Shown here piece after piece: positions 34,203 through 46,610 of a stretch of DNA of 64,000 bases. The position numbers and the translations under genes are program-made. The notes beneath the pieces are model-generated. The model searched no databases. It was given only the letters and a program-made list of their open reading frames with translations, and was not told the DNA's origin. The DNA is taken from the NCBI GenBank assembly GCA_947443645.1, contig CANEXF010000010.1:62001-126000 (forward strand). The letters are read 5' to 3'. Positions within the stretch are counted from its first letter, which is position 1, and each line of letters starts with the position of its first letter. This DNA is from Comamonadaceae bacterium (lineage in GTDB: Bacteria > Pseudomonadota > Gammaproteobacteria > Burkholderiales > Burkholderiaceae_C).

Positions 34203-34332
34203 CCTTGCTTGACCGCCAGCTTGCCGATGTAAGCTTCACGCCAAGAGCTGCATGCTATCCTTGGAAAAACGGTTGCGGCGCAGCTGCGTGCTGCCCATTC
34301 TTGACCAAGAAAGTGCAGTAAGACTGAGCTGA

Positions 34333-36011
<1,679 letters not shown>

Positions 36012-36040
36012 AAATAAATTGACTTGCGCTTGGTAAAAAA

Positions 36041-36056
36041 CTGGATGAAAATACAG
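36041..36056. promoter_or_regulatory. LexA/SOS box 1
   Basis: CTGGATGAAAATACAG = CTG-N10-CAG, upstream of lexA. Confidence 0.75.
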
Positions 36057-36059
36057 CTA

Positions 36060-36075
36060 CTGGTTATTAAAACAG
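36060..36075. promoter_or_regulatory. LexA/SOS box 2
   Basis: CTGGTTATTAAAACAG = CTG-N10-CAG, 19 nt from the first box start. Confidence 0.75.
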
Positions 36076-36185
36076 TTGTCGGCGTTGTTGAAGCCATCAG
36101 AATTTGGACCGCGCCTTGCGCCTACAACATCAACTGAAACGCTGTCGGGCCCTGTGTTTGCAAAGACCTCCAAGGAGTTTTCACC

Positions 36186-36890
36186 ATGAGCACTTTGAAT
36201 CATTTTTCCAATATGTCTTCTGAAAACCCCAAGCTCACGGCGCGCCAACAACAGATTCTCGAACTGATTCAAAGCGCGATCTCGCGTACAGGTGCACCAC
36301 CCACACGGGCAGAAATTGCCACCGAACTGGGCTTTCGCTCGGCCAACGCGGCAGAAGAACACCTGCAGGCGCTCGCGCGCAAAGGCGTTATCGAACTGGT
36401 CAGCGGTACGTCGCGCGGCATACGCCTGCGCAGCGACACGCTGCGCTCACTCAATGAGTCACGCATCAAACAATTCTCCCTGCCCTTGCAAAGCCTGTCC
36501 CAGCTGGTCCTGCCACTAATCGGCCGGGTCGCAGCCGGCAGCCCTATTCTCGCGCAGGAGCATATCGAGCAGACTTACTGCTTTGAAAGCAGCCTGTTCC
36601 AGCAGCAACCCGACTATCTGCTCAAGGTTCGCGGCATGAGTATGCGCGACGTCGGCATCATGGACGGCGACCTGCTGGCGGTCAAGCAGATCAAGGAAGC
36701 CAAAAATGGCCAAATTGTGGTGGCACGTCTGGGCGACGAAGTGACGGTCAAACGCTTTCGGCGTACCAAGCAGCTGATAGAGCTGCTGCCGGAAAACCCA
36801 GACTTCAAAACCATTGTGGTTGACCCCGGTGAGCCCTTCGAACTTGAAGGCCTTGCGGTCGGATTGATCCGCAACACCATGCTGAACTAG
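36186..36890 (+). CDS. lexA: LexA repressor
   Basis: [66 protein letters not shown]...[11 protein letters not shown]...[19 protein letters not shown]. Confidence 0.97.
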   Translation: MSTLNHFSNMSSENPKLTARQQQILELIQSAISRTGAPPTRAEIATELGFRSANAAEEHLQALARKGVIELVSGTSRGIRLRSDTLRSLNESRIKQFSLPLQSLSQLVLPLIGRVAAGSPILAQEHIEQTYCFESSLFQQQPDYLLKVRGMSMRDVGIMDGDLLAVKQIKEAKNGQIVVARLGDEVTVKRFRRTKQLIELLPENPDFKTIVVDPGEPFELEGLAVGLIRNTMLN

Positions 36891-37017
36891 CAATCGAGGC
36901 CGCACAACAGGTGGCGGGCGTTTGGCAATCACATTGGCCAACACCCTGATGCGCGGCTTTCACGGCTAACAAGCCATTTTCAATCCTGCCTATGTAAACC
37001 TCTTTCAGGAGTTCATC

Positions 37018-37359
37018 ATGGGAATAGTCAGTTTTTCACCTCTTGCTTTGCGTGCGCCCGCCTTGTCGGTTCTGCTCGCGCCGGTTCAGTCACTGCTCGC
37101 CTTGTTTGTCCCCAGCGCATCGGCATCCGGCCACGTCGGCAGAAGCCTGCAACTGCCAACCAGCAGCAAAAACAAGGCCTGCAGCGTGACACAACCAGCA
37201 GCGCGCACAGCGCCTAGCCGACTCAAGATCGTCAGGGAATATGAGGCTGGTGTGGGACCCACCTGCGCGGGGCGCATGGTTATCTCGGGCCGCATGGCAG
37301 ATGTTTGCGCTGAACTCGACCGCATGGCGCAACGAGAATCAGCCAGTCTTTCGAACTGA
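37018..37359 (+). CDS. Small hypothetical protein downstream of lexA, 113 aa
   Basis: ATG ORF preceded by caggag RBS-like sequence; C-terminal block RLKIVREYEAGVGPTCAGRMVISGRMADVCAELDRMAQRE looks protein-like. Confidence 0.6.
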   Translation: MGIVSFSPLALRAPALSVLLAPVQSLLALFVPSASASGHVGRSLQLPTSSKNKACSVTQPAARTAPSRLKIVREYEAGVGPTCAGRMVISGRMADVCAELDRMAQRESASLSN

Positions 37360-37535
37360 TATCGATTGTTCAGCGTGTGGGATCACCGGGCTAAAGCCCG
37401 GTTGTTTTACCTCAGGTCCGAGCGCAATCCAGCGTCAGAAACCGTGCGCGACGGCTCCCGATGAGCGCTGCCAATAAGTGCTGATTCAAAAATTCAGCTC
37501 TGACGAATCGAAAAACTTGCAGGCACAATACTCGG

Positions 37536-38543
37536 ATGAATATTGTGATCCTCGACGACTACCAGGACGCGGTGCGAAAACTGGCCTGCGCTGCCAAGCT
37601 CGATGCCTATCCTGCCAAGGTCTATACCAACACGGTCAAGGGCATAGGCCAACTTTCGGTCAGGCTGAAGGACGCTGATGTGATTGTGCTGATCCGGGAA
37701 AGAACCCATCTGCACCGCCAGCTGATAGAAAAATTACCCAAGCTCAAAATGATTGCCCAAACCGGGCGTGTCGGCTCGCATATTGATATAGGTGCCTGCA
37801 CGGAACGCGGCGTTGTGGTGGCAGAAGGCACAGGCTCCTCCACCGCACCCGCTGAGCTGACATGGGCCCTGATCATGGCCGCCATGCGCCGGATTCCACA
37901 CTACGTTTCGCATCTCAAGCACGGCGCCTGGCAACAAGCGGGCCTCAAGTCCAGCGCCATGCCCGCCAATTTCGGCCTGGGTACCGTGCTCAAAGGCAAG
38001 ACGCTAGGCATCTGGAGCTACGGAAAAATTGGGCAAATCGTGGCCGGCTATGGCCGCGCCTTCGGCATGAACGTGCTGATTTGGGGCAGCGAAACCTCGC
38101 GGGAACGCGCGACTGCAGATGGCTTTGAAGTGGCCGCCAGCAAGGCTGATTTTTTTGCACAAAGCGACGTTCTGAGCCTGCATCTTCGCCTGAACGATGA
38201 CACCCGCAGCCTGGTCACGCTGGAAGACCTTCTGAGCATGAAGCCGACAGCACTGCTGGTCAACACTTCGCGGGCTGAGTTGATAGAGCCAGAGGCCTTG
38301 ATCGCCGCGCTGAACCGAGGTCGTCCTGGAATGGGCGCGGTGGATGTGTTTGAGTCAGAACCGATTTTGCAAGGTCATGCGCTGCTCAGACTGGAAAACT
38401 GCATTTGCACGCCGCACATCGGTTACGTTGAACTGGACAACTACGAGAACTATTTCGGTGCAGCGTTCGACAACGTCATCAACTTTATCAAAGGCACGCC
38501 CACAAACATCGTCAACCCTGGCGCCCTTCAGGTCAGGCGCTGA
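37536..38543 (+). CDS. D-2-hydroxyacid dehydrogenase family protein
   Basis: KGKTLGIWSYGKIGQIVAGYGRAFGMNVLIWG...LSLHLRLNDDTRSLVT...LVNTSRAELIE...GAVDVFESEPI. Confidence 0.9.
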   Translation: MNIVILDDYQDAVRKLACAAKLDAYPAKVYTNTVKGIGQLSVRLKDADVIVLIRERTHLHRQLIEKLPKLKMIAQTGRVGSHIDIGACTERGVVVAEGTGSSTAPAELTWALIMAAMRRIPHYVSHLKHGAWQQAGLKSSAMPANFGLGTVLKGKTLGIWSYGKIGQIVAGYGRAFGMNVLIWGSETSRERATADGFEVAASKADFFAQSDVLSLHLRLNDDTRSLVTLEDLLSMKPTALLVNTSRAELIEPEALIAALNRGRPGMGAVDVFESEPILQGHALLRLENCICTPHIGYVELDNYENYFGAAFDNVINFIKGTPTNIVNPGALQVRR

Positions 38544-38654
38544 TCAGATAGCCCGGCGGTTTCAATGCTGTGCTGACTTTAGCCGTTGACATGAACCACC
38601 GACTTTGCCTGACGACTCCCGGCTATGGCCACAAGACCTGCAGCCAGGCTCGCG

Positions 38655-40832
38655 TCAGCCTTTTGGAAACTTCTGTCGCTGGCTGTAATTGAATGACGGG
38701 TCGGATGAATCAAAGTCAATCAGGTTATCCGTCGGGACAGTAGGACTCTTGTCTGCGCCTGCTGGACCCTGAGCAATATCAGCCGCAAATTGTGCGAAAA
38801 AACTTGAGTCCGACTGTTCCTCCGCCAGCCAAGCGCTGGCGCCGTCATCGGGCAGCTGGCTCAAATCAAGGTCAAGCCCCATCTGCGGCGACAAAGGCTG
38901 CACTTCAAGCGCGGCGGTCTTGTATGGAGGTGGTTTTTCGGGCAAGACGCTGGCCGACAAGGGCTGAATCGCTGTTGATTTGAACTTCGAGTTCTTGCTC
39001 TCCCTCGCCTTGGGAGGTGCAACGGCAATGGCTTCGGGTTCGATGATTTCTCTTGCCACTGCGTAGAGCAGCAACAATTCACGATAGGCCTCCAGATCGA
39101 AGGCCTTGGCATCAGCATCGGGCCGGCGAAAAAGCGACTCTTCAATGACTTCAAGCACCTTGGGCGACGGCCACAAGGCCTCGATTCGCGTGAGTGCCGC
39201 CTGATAAGCATCCAGGCCGGGGCTGACATCGTTGTACAGCTCAAAAGGCGGCATTTTCGCGTTGAAGCGCTGGTTGAAGTCTTCACGCAGCACTTCGTAG
39301 TCCTGCTGGCGCTTGAGCTGGTGGTAAAGGTTGAAAAGATCCAGATAGACCAGCGCGCTGGTCTGCACGTTGTCGCCGATATGGCTGCGCAACACCGCAA
39401 TGGCCTGGTCGTGCTGCCCCAGCGAGACAAAAAAGTCTGCCTGCTGTTGCACGTCAAACAGTTCCTCGGCTTTTACCGCCCTTGCAGGGCTGGTCGTGCT
39501 CATCGCAAATTCAACGCGATCCCGGCGCGCCAGAGGCAATACCGAGTCCGCACCGCGGGAGTCGGCAACGGGCTTGGCACCGGCCAACAAGGCCTCCTGT
39601 CCAATGAAGTCCAGATCCAGGTCCAGAACTGTCGGTTTGGCTTTTTTCGACTTTCGACGGCTTTTTTCCGCCGTATCGGGCTGGCTTGGCGGCTCCGAAA
39701 TATCAGACTCTGGCGTGCTGCTGGCCCATCCTTTTTGCTGCGCCTCATTTTTGCGCCACCAGGGCAAATCCTTGGCGCTGGCATGCTGTATCCGGCTCTG
39801 CCGGCGCCACAGGTAGCCCAGCGCGACCAGCGCACCAAGCAGCAAAAGCCCTAGCGCATACACCAAACCATTGGCGTAGCGTTCGGATTCGGCTTTTTTA
39901 AGCTGTTCGCCCAAGCTCTCAATGTCCAGCTGATTTTTTTGCGTTTGCTGCTGCAGGCCGCGCACCGAATGCTCCAGAGCGTCAAGGGTATTGGCGGTCC
40001 GCACGATGTCCTGAGGCTGTAGCGTCAGAGCATGCCAGAGCGCTGCAGCAGCGCTTCTTTCCTGCTCGCTGGAAGTCGGCAGACTCAGCAACTGCGCGCT
40101 CGCCTTGAGCTGAGGGTCGCGCTCCATGCTGAGGTCCAAAGGCTCCAGCCTGAGCCGCGCCGCGTTTTTATCGCGTGAGGAGCCAGCCTTGCCAGGCAGA
40201 ATCTTGCGCTTGGCATTAGATGCCACTTCGCCGATCACCGGCTGGACCGCCAACTGAGCCACCGTTGCAAGACCTGACGCATCGCCAACAGCTAAAGATC
40301 CGGCATCTGAAGAGGGCTTGCCACGACCTGCGGTGCGGCTCAAAGCCAGGCCCATGGGCGGCACCACAGCGTTAACTAAAACCTTGACCGTGTTGCCGCC
40401 GGGCGTTACCAAGGAGTCTGTCAGAGCAGGCAGCGTTGAGGCCTGCGGGCTGGAGACATCAGACACAAGCTCGGCCAGCACCACGTAGCGCTTCTCGGTC
40501 TTTTGCTGGCAACCGGTGCGTAAATAAACGGTGACGACTGGCTCATCGACCAGGGTCGACGACCGAATTCGGATCAGGCTTTCCTGGCTCGTGCCAGAGA
40601 CTTTTTCTGCCGTGACCCTGACGCGTGATTTTTCAAGCCGGTTGTCGGCATAGAAAACATCAGCCTCCAGGCACAAGCCGGCCGGGTCTTCCTGTGCGTC
40701 GAGCAGTGCCTGCACCGACAGGTCCAGTGGGCGTCCAATCAAAGCGGCGCCGCGATGCCGGCCCAGCGAAATAGCCGAACTGGTGGCAGTAAACAGCATC
40801 AGACTGGACAGGACAATAAGACTCTTTTTCAC
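38655..40832 (-). CDS. FimV-like protein
   Basis: Signal peptide KKSLIVLSSLMLFTATSSA, FimV-type N-domain (ISLGRHRGAALIGRPLDLSVQALLDA), coiled coil, single TM helix, acidic C-terminal region with TPR-like repeat (QADFFVSLGQHDQAIAVLRSHI); GTG start inferred. Confidence 0.75.
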   Translation of the reverse strand: MKKSLIVLSSLMLFTATSSAISLGRHRGAALIGRPLDLSVQALLDAQEDPAGLCLEADVFYADNRLEKSRVRVTAEKVSGTSQESLIRIRSSTLVDEPVVTVYLRTGCQQKTEKRYVVLAELVSDVSSPQASTLPALTDSLVTPGGNTVKVLVNAVVPPMGLALSRTAGRGKPSSDAGSLAVGDASGLATVAQLAVQPVIGEVASNAKRKILPGKAGSSRDKNAARLRLEPLDLSMERDPQLKASAQLLSLPTSSEQERSAAAALWHALTLQPQDIVRTANTLDALEHSVRGLQQQTQKNQLDIESLGEQLKKAESERYANGLVYALGLLLLGALVALGYLWRRQSRIQHASAKDLPWWRKNEAQQKGWASSTPESDISEPPSQPDTAEKSRRKSKKAKPTVLDLDLDFIGQEALLAGAKPVADSRGADSVLPLARRDRVEFAMSTTSPARAVKAEELFDVQQQADFFVSLGQHDQAIAVLRSHIGDNVQTSALVYLDLFNLYHQLKRQQDYEVLREDFNQRFNAKMPPFELYNDVSPGLDAYQAALTRIEALWPSPKVLEVIEESLFRRPDADAKAFDLEAYRELLLLYAVAREIIEPEAIAVAPPKARESKNSKFKSTAIQPLSASVLPEKPPPYKTAALEVQPLSPQMGLDLDLSQLPDDGASAWLAEEQSDSSFFAQFAADIAQGPAGADKSPTVPTDNLIDFDSSDPSFNYSQRQKFPKG

Positions 40833-40908
40833 AGCGAAGTAAATAATTGTATTAGTTCGATTCTGGCACAGCCCTTTGCAGTTCGAGGCTGCGTAATAAT
40901 ACTTTTCC

Positions 40909-42429
40909 ATGAAACCCATATATAAAATCGTTGGCATTGTTGGTACTGGTGCCATGGGGCGCGGTATTGCCCAACTTGCGGTGCAAGCCGGCAGCCTGGT
41001 TAAATTATTCGACCTTCAAGCCGATGCAGGTGTCACGGCAAAAGCTGCACTGGCCGCCCAATGGGACAAGCTGGCCGCCAAAAACCGGCTGGACGCCGCC
41101 ACCGCTGCTGATTACAAGGCACGCGTTTCCAACAGCCAGACACTGAACGACCTGGCGGACTGCGACCTGATCGTGGAAGCCATCGTTGAACGGCTGGACG
41201 TCAAACAAGCGCTGTTCGCTGAACTCGAAGCGCTGGTCTCGCCACAAGCGGCCTTGGCCACCAACACTTCCTCACTTTCAGTGACGGCGATTGCTGCACA
41301 GCTCAAGCATCCTGGACGTTTTGCGGGTTACCACTTTTTCAATCCAGCACCCTTGATGAAGGTGGTGGAGATCGTCTCCGGTCTAAAGACGCAGACACAG
41401 CTGTGCAGTCAGCTGGCCGACTATGCCCGGCAAATGGGCCACACGCCGGTTCAGGCACAGGACACACCGGGATTCATCGTCAACCATGCTGGGCGCGCTT
41501 ACGGGACCGAAGCGCTGCGCATCGTCAGCGAAGGCATTGCTGATTTCGCCACCATAGACAGGATTTTGCGCGACCAGGCCGGCTTCAAGCTCGGACCTTT
41601 TGAACTCATGGACCTGACTGGACTGGATGTGTCGCATCCCGTGATGGAATCGGTTTACCACCAGTATTACGAAGAAGCCCGCTACCGCCCCAGCGTGATC
41701 ACAGCCCAGCGCTTGGCGGGCGGCCTGCTGGGCCGCAAAACGGGCGAGGGCTTTTATCCTTATGTAGATGGCGTCATGCAAGTGCCACCTGAAGCCGCTG
41801 TGCCTGACGTCGCTGAAATGCCGCCATTCTGGGTCTCACCACGCGCGTCGCGTCGCTCAGAGCTGCTAGAGCTGCTCAAAAAGCTCGGTGCAAAAATTGA
41901 AACCGGTCAGTCGCCCTCGCCGCAAGCCCTGACACTGGTGGCGCCGCTGGGCTTTGACATCACCACCGTTGCGGTCGTCGAAAGGCTGGACCCGGCGCGC
42001 ACCGTTGGCATAGACATGCTGATTGACGATGCCAACACCAAGCGCCGCGTGCTCGCCACCAACCCCATCACCCGAACCGATATGCGTGATGCCGCACATG
42101 CCATGTTCAGCCGCGACGGCAAGGCGGTCAGCGTGATTCGCGACAGCGGCGGATTTGTCACGCAACGCGTGGTCTCCAGCATCGTCAATATTGCCAGTGA
42201 TATCTGCCAGCAAGGCATCTGCAGCCCCAAAGACCTGGAAAAGGCCGTCACGCTGGGACTGGGCTATCCGCTCGGACCACTCGCCATGGGGGATCACTAC
42301 GGCCCGACCAACGTGCTGGAAGTGCTCTTCAATATGCAGACCGTCTATGGCGACCAACGCTATCGGCCCTCTCCCTGGCTGCGCCGCCGTGGCGCCATAG
42401 GCCTGAGCCTGATGCACGAGGAGATCTGA
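40909..42429 (+). CDS. 3-hydroxyacyl-CoA dehydrogenase (PaaH/PaaC-like, duplicated C-terminal domain)
   Basis: KIVGIVGTGAMGRGIAQLAVQAGSLVKLFD...ATNTSSLSVTAIAAQLKHPGRFAGYHFFNPAPLMKVVEIV. Confidence 0.93.
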   Translation: MKPIYKIVGIVGTGAMGRGIAQLAVQAGSLVKLFDLQADAGVTAKAALAAQWDKLAAKNRLDAATAADYKARVSNSQTLNDLADCDLIVEAIVERLDVKQALFAELEALVSPQAALATNTSSLSVTAIAAQLKHPGRFAGYHFFNPAPLMKVVEIVSGLKTQTQLCSQLADYARQMGHTPVQAQDTPGFIVNHAGRAYGTEALRIVSEGIADFATIDRILRDQAGFKLGPFELMDLTGLDVSHPVMESVYHQYYEEARYRPSVITAQRLAGGLLGRKTGEGFYPYVDGVMQVPPEAAVPDVAEMPPFWVSPRASRRSELLELLKKLGAKIETGQSPSPQALTLVAPLGFDITTVAVVERLDPARTVGIDMLIDDANTKRRVLATNPITRTDMRDAAHAMFSRDGKAVSVIRDSGGFVTQRVVSSIVNIASDICQQGICSPKDLEKAVTLGLGYPLGPLAMGDHYGPTNVLEVLFNMQTVYGDQRYRPSPWLRRRGAIGLSLMHEEI

Positions 42430-42430
42430 C

Positions 42431-43210
42431 ATGGCAGGCGCAATAAAAGGCACCAGCGAAGGCCAGACACTGATACTCACGCTGAGCAACCCGGACTTCA
42501 AGAATGCACTCGGGCCCGAGATGTACGCCGCCGGCATTGAGGCGCTGAACGCAGCGGAGAACAATGCCGATATTCGCAGCGTGGTGATCACGGGCGAAGG
42601 CGCGATGTTTTGCGCAGGCGGCAATCTGCAACGACTGCAAGCCAACCGCCGCGAAGCACCCGAAGTGCAAGCCCAAAGCATTGAGGGCCTGCACAACTGG
42701 ATAGATTCGATACGCACCTACCCCAAGCCGGTCATCGCCGCGGTCGAAGGCGCAGCGGCAGGCGCCGGCTTTTCGCTGGCACTGGCCTGTGACTTCTGCG
42801 TCGCTGCCGACAACGCCATATTCGTGATGTCTTACAGCACGGTGGCGCTGTCACCAGACGGTGGCGGCAGCTGGAGCATCGCGCGGGCCTTGCCCCGCGC
42901 CCTGGCCAGCGAGCTGCTCATGAGCGGCGAGCGCATCAGCGCCCAGCGGCTGCACGGCTTTGGCCTGGTCAACCAGGTCACGGCGGCAGGCGGTGCGCTG
43001 GCTGAAGCCTTGCAACTGGCGGAACGCCTGAATGCGCGCGCCCCCAATGCGCTGGCCAGCATCAAGGAACTGATCAATGACGCGCCGACCAACACCCTGA
43101 GCCAGCAGCTGGCCAGCGAGCGCGACCACTTTGTTCGCAACCTGCACCACAGCAATGGCGGCGAAGGCATAGACGCCTTCTTGCAAAAACGCCAGCCGCA
43201 TTACCGCTGA
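42431..43210 (+). CDS. Enoyl-CoA hydratase/isomerase family protein
   Basis: VVITGEGAMFCAGGNLQRL...KPVIAAVEGAAAGAGFSLALACDFCVAADNAIFVMSYSTVALSPDGGGSWSI. Confidence 0.92.
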   Translation: MAGAIKGTSEGQTLILTLSNPDFKNALGPEMYAAGIEALNAAENNADIRSVVITGEGAMFCAGGNLQRLQANRREAPEVQAQSIEGLHNWIDSIRTYPKPVIAAVEGAAAGAGFSLALACDFCVAADNAIFVMSYSTVALSPDGGGSWSIARALPRALASELLMSGERISAQRLHGFGLVNQVTAAGGALAEALQLAERLNARAPNALASIKELINDAPTNTLSQQLASERDHFVRNLHHSNGGEGIDAFLQKRQPHYR

Positions 43211-43320
43211 CGCCAGCGCGGCGACAGGCCACCGGCGCGACGCCCATGTGACACCAGCTTGGTCCGGGCGCCCTGGCGCAAGCGACAATGGGCGCTAGAC
43301 AGTCACCCAACAGACAGGCC

Positions 43321-44046
43321 ATGGACGATCCAATTCTTACCGTAGACGAGCGGGAATCCGTTAATGCGGGCCGCTGGTTTTCATCGCTGTCTCCGTCCCT
43401 CCGGCACGACATTCTTCGATGCGCCTATGTCAAACGCTATAAGGACGGCGAGATCATCGCCGCGCGAGGTGATCCGCCAGAAGAATGGCTTGCCTGCGCC
43501 AAAGGTGCCGTGCGGGTGAGTTCCACCTCGATTTCCGGCAAACAGATCACGCTAACTTATGTGGAGCCCGGCATCTGGTTCGGCGACGTGGCGATTTTCG
43601 ACGGCGACCGCCGCACGCACGATGCCTATGCACATGGCGAGACCACCGTGCTGTGCGTTGCCAAAGCCGATTTCCGAAAAATTCTGGCCCTGCATACCGA
43701 ACTCTACGAGGCCATGCTGCGCCTGCACGCCAGGCGCATCCGGCAGTTGTATGGCCTGGTCGAGGACCTCAACACCCTGCCCCTGCGTGCCCGCCTGGCA
43801 AAACAGTTGCTGCACCTGGTGCGCAGTTACGGTATTGCGAGTCTGTCGAACAACAGCGAAGTCCGCATAGGCCTGCAACTGGCGCAGGAAGAGCTGGCCC
43901 AACTGCTGGGCGCCTCGCGCCAACGGGTCAACCAGGAGCTCAAGGCGATGGAACGCGAAGAAGCCATACGCATAGAGCCAGGTGGCCTGGTGGTGCGCAA
44001 TCGCCCTGCCTTGCTGCGCATATCAGAAATTGATCTGGACAAATAA
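43321..44046 (+). CDS. Crp/Fnr family transcriptional regulator
   Basis: cNMP-like domain (GEIIAARGDPPEEWLACAKGAVRV...GIWFGDVAIFDG) and HTH (LAQEELAQLLGASRQRVNQELKAME). Confidence 0.92.
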   Translation: MDDPILTVDERESVNAGRWFSSLSPSLRHDILRCAYVKRYKDGEIIAARGDPPEEWLACAKGAVRVSSTSISGKQITLTYVEPGIWFGDVAIFDGDRRTHDAYAHGETTVLCVAKADFRKILALHTELYEAMLRLHARRIRQLYGLVEDLNTLPLRARLAKQLLHLVRSYGIASLSNNSEVRIGLQLAQEELAQLLGASRQRVNQELKAMEREEAIRIEPGGLVVRNRPALLRISEIDLDK

Positions 44047-44069
44047 GCCTGCGACGGCACACGCAAACC

Positions 44070-45170
44070 ATGAGCAACTTTGACCACTTCCTGGGTACCC
44101 GGGCCGTATCAGGCCAGCATGCATTTGACCTGGCTGCGCTCAGCCACTACCTCGAAGCCAATCTGCCCGGGTTTGAAGGACCGCTCAGCGCAGAGATCTT
44201 CAAGGGCGGCCAGTCCAACCCGACCTACAAGCTGATCACCCCGGGCAAGTCCTATGTCATGCGCGCCAAGCCCGGGCCGGTCGCCAAACTGCTGCCATCG
44301 GCCCATGCGGTGGAGCGCGAGTTCAAGGTCATGCAGGGCTTGCAGAACACCGATGTTCCAGTAGCCAAAATGCACTGCCTTTGCGAGGACGAGTCGGTGA
44401 TAGGCCGGGCGTTTTACGTGATGGAGTTTGTCGAAGGCCGGGTGCTCTGGGACCAGTCCCTGCCCGGCATGTCGCCCAGCGAGCGTGCGGCGATCTACGA
44501 CGAGATGAATCGGGTCATCGCGGCCTTGCACAAAGTGAATTTTTCCGAGCGAGGGCTGGCTGACTATGGCAGGCCGGGCAATTATTTCGAGCGCCAGATC
44601 GCCCGTTGGAGCAAGCAGTACAGCGCCTCCATCACGAAGCCCATCCCCGAGATGGACCAATTAATGCAGTGGCTGCCAGCCAACATCCCGGCCAGCGGAC
44701 TCGATAGCCGCATGGTTTCCATCGTGCATGGCGATTACCGGCTCGACAACCTGATCTTTCACCCCACCGAGCCGCGCGTGCTCGCAGTTCTTGACTGGGA
44801 GCTGTCCACATTGGGCCATCCCATGGCCGACTTCAGCTACCACTGCATGGCCTGGCACATCCCGCCGGGCGCGTTTCGCGGCATTGGCGGGCTGGACCTG
44901 GCGCGCATGGGCATTCCTCTGGAATCTGACTACATCCAGTCCTATTGCACACTCACCGGCCTCACCACCCCGCAGGCGCTACGGCCCGACTGGGACTTTT
45001 ACCTGGCCTACAACCTGTTTCGTCTGGCCGCCATTTTGCAAGGCATTGCCAAGCGGGTGGAAGCCGGCACCGCGTCGAGTGCGCAAGCCGTGAGTTCGGC
45101 CGCCGGCGCGCCGCTGCTGGCCAAAATGGCCTGGGATTTTGCGCTCAAGAGCCAGACCTTCAAGGCCTGA
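44070..45170 (+). CDS. Phosphotransferase family protein (APH-like, ACAD10/11 N-domain type)
   Basis: [48 protein letters not shown]...[39 protein letters not shown]. Confidence 0.93.
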   Translation: MSNFDHFLGTRAVSGQHAFDLAALSHYLEANLPGFEGPLSAEIFKGGQSNPTYKLITPGKSYVMRAKPGPVAKLLPSAHAVEREFKVMQGLQNTDVPVAKMHCLCEDESVIGRAFYVMEFVEGRVLWDQSLPGMSPSERAAIYDEMNRVIAALHKVNFSERGLADYGRPGNYFERQIARWSKQYSASITKPIPEMDQLMQWLPANIPASGLDSRMVSIVHGDYRLDNLIFHPTEPRVLAVLDWELSTLGHPMADFSYHCMAWHIPPGAFRGIGGLDLARMGIPLESDYIQSYCTLTGLTTPQALRPDWDFYLAYNLFRLAAILQGIAKRVEAGTASSAQAVSSAAGAPLLAKMAWDFALKSQTFKA

Positions 45171-45216
45171 GCATCCGCATTTTTATCGCCACCGATCAAT
45201 AACGACAGGAGACAAA

Positions 45217-46476
45217 ATGGACTTCAATTTCACCCCCAAGGTACAAGCGCTTCAGGCACGCCTGCTGGAATTCATGGATGCGCACATCTATCCCAATGAG
45301 GCGCGCTTTTTCAGGGAAATCGCCGAAAACCGTGCCAAAGGCAATGCCTGGATTCCCAGCGCGCTGATAGAAGAGCTCAAGCCCAAAGCCCGCGCCGCCG
45401 GTTTGTGGAACCTGTTTTTGCCGCACTCCCCGCGCGCGCCCGAGGGCCTGTCCAACCTGGAATACGCGCCGCTGTGCGAAATCATGGGCCGCGTGCCTTT
45501 CGCAGCTGAAGTCTTCAACTGCAATGCGCCAGACACCGGCAACATGGAAACCATTGCCCGCTACGGCACGGAAGCCAACAAGGACCAATGGCTGGAGCCA
45601 CTGCTCAGGGGCGAAATCCGTTCTGCCTTTTTGATGACCGAACCCGAGGTGGCGTCTTCGGATGCGACCAATGTCCAGTGCCGGATTGAACGCGACGGCG
45701 ACGAGTATGTGCTCAATGGCCTGAAATGGTGGTCGTCCGGCGCGGGCGACCCGCGCTGCGCAATCTACATCGTGATGGGCAAAACCAATCCCGATGCCGG
45801 TCGCCATGAGCAGCAATCCATGATTCTGGTGCCCGCCAACACGCCCGGCATCACGGTGATTCGTCCCTTGACGGTGTTTGGCTACGACGACGCGCCACAC
45901 GGTCACATGGAAGTACGTCTGAACAATGTACGGGTTCCTGTCGGCAACCTGCTGCTGGGCGAAGGCCGGGGCTTTGAAATCGCCCAGGGCCGCCTTGGCC
46001 CCGGACGCATTCACCACTGCATGCGCAGCATAGGCAGCGCCGAACGCGCACTGGAGCTGATGTGCAAGCGCCTGAGCAGCCGCATCGCATTTGGCAAGCC
46101 GATTGCCAGCCATTCGGTCTGGCACGAACGCATTGCCGAGTCGCGCTGCATGATTGAGCAGGCGCGTCTGCTCACGCTGAAAGCCGCATTCATGATGGAC
46201 ACCGTGGGCAACAAGGTCGCGAAGGCCGAAATCGCCATGATCAAGGTGGTGGCCCCCAACATGGCCTGCCAGATCATCGACTGGGCGATTCAGGCCCACG
46301 GCGGCGGCGGCGTGTCGGACGACTTCCCGCTGGCCTACGCCTATGCCCATCAGCGCACGCTGCGCCTGGCCGACGGACCGGACGAGGTGCACCGTGCGTC
46401 TTTGGCCAAGCTCGAGCTCGCAAAGCAGCTGTTGCTGCCTGGCGAGGTCGAGATGCCCATCACGCGCGGCAGCTGA
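45217..46476 (+). CDS. Acyl-CoA dehydrogenase family protein
   Basis: [42 protein letters not shown]...[43 protein letters not shown]. Confidence 0.95.
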   Translation: MDFNFTPKVQALQARLLEFMDAHIYPNEARFFREIAENRAKGNAWIPSALIEELKPKARAAGLWNLFLPHSPRAPEGLSNLEYAPLCEIMGRVPFAAEVFNCNAPDTGNMETIARYGTEANKDQWLEPLLRGEIRSAFLMTEPEVASSDATNVQCRIERDGDEYVLNGLKWWSSGAGDPRCAIYIVMGKTNPDAGRHEQQSMILVPANTPGITVIRPLTVFGYDDAPHGHMEVRLNNVRVPVGNLLLGEGRGFEIAQGRLGPGRIHHCMRSIGSAERALELMCKRLSSRIAFGKPIASHSVWHERIAESRCMIEQARLLTLKAAFMMDTVGNKVAKAEIAMIKVVAPNMACQIIDWAIQAHGGGGVSDDFPLAYAYAHQRTLRLADGPDEVHRASLAKLELAKQLLLPGEVEMPITRGS

Positions 46477-46497
46477 GGCGCCTGACGGCAGGCGATA

Positions 46498-46555
46498 TGC
46501 TATTAAATAAATAGCTGCCAGCGCCCGTCATCCGGGCGCTGGAGACCGAAAATAC
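46498..46555 (-). repeat. Dispersed ~57-nt hairpin element, copy d (minus orientation)
   Basis: tgctattaaataaatagctgccagcgcccgtcatccgggcgctggagaccgaaaata; GCTATT..AATAGC and CCAGCGCCCG..CGGGCGCTGG stems. Confidence 0.75.
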
Positions 46556-46610
46556 CATCAGAATTTGATCTATTTCAAGGCTCTCGGTCTTGGGCCTTGC
46601 TTGGTCGGGT

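Noticed and set aside
46565-46578. FNR-like TTGATCTATTTCAA
   Set aside because: Lies downstream of the 3' ends of convergent genes, where an activator site would have no obvious target.
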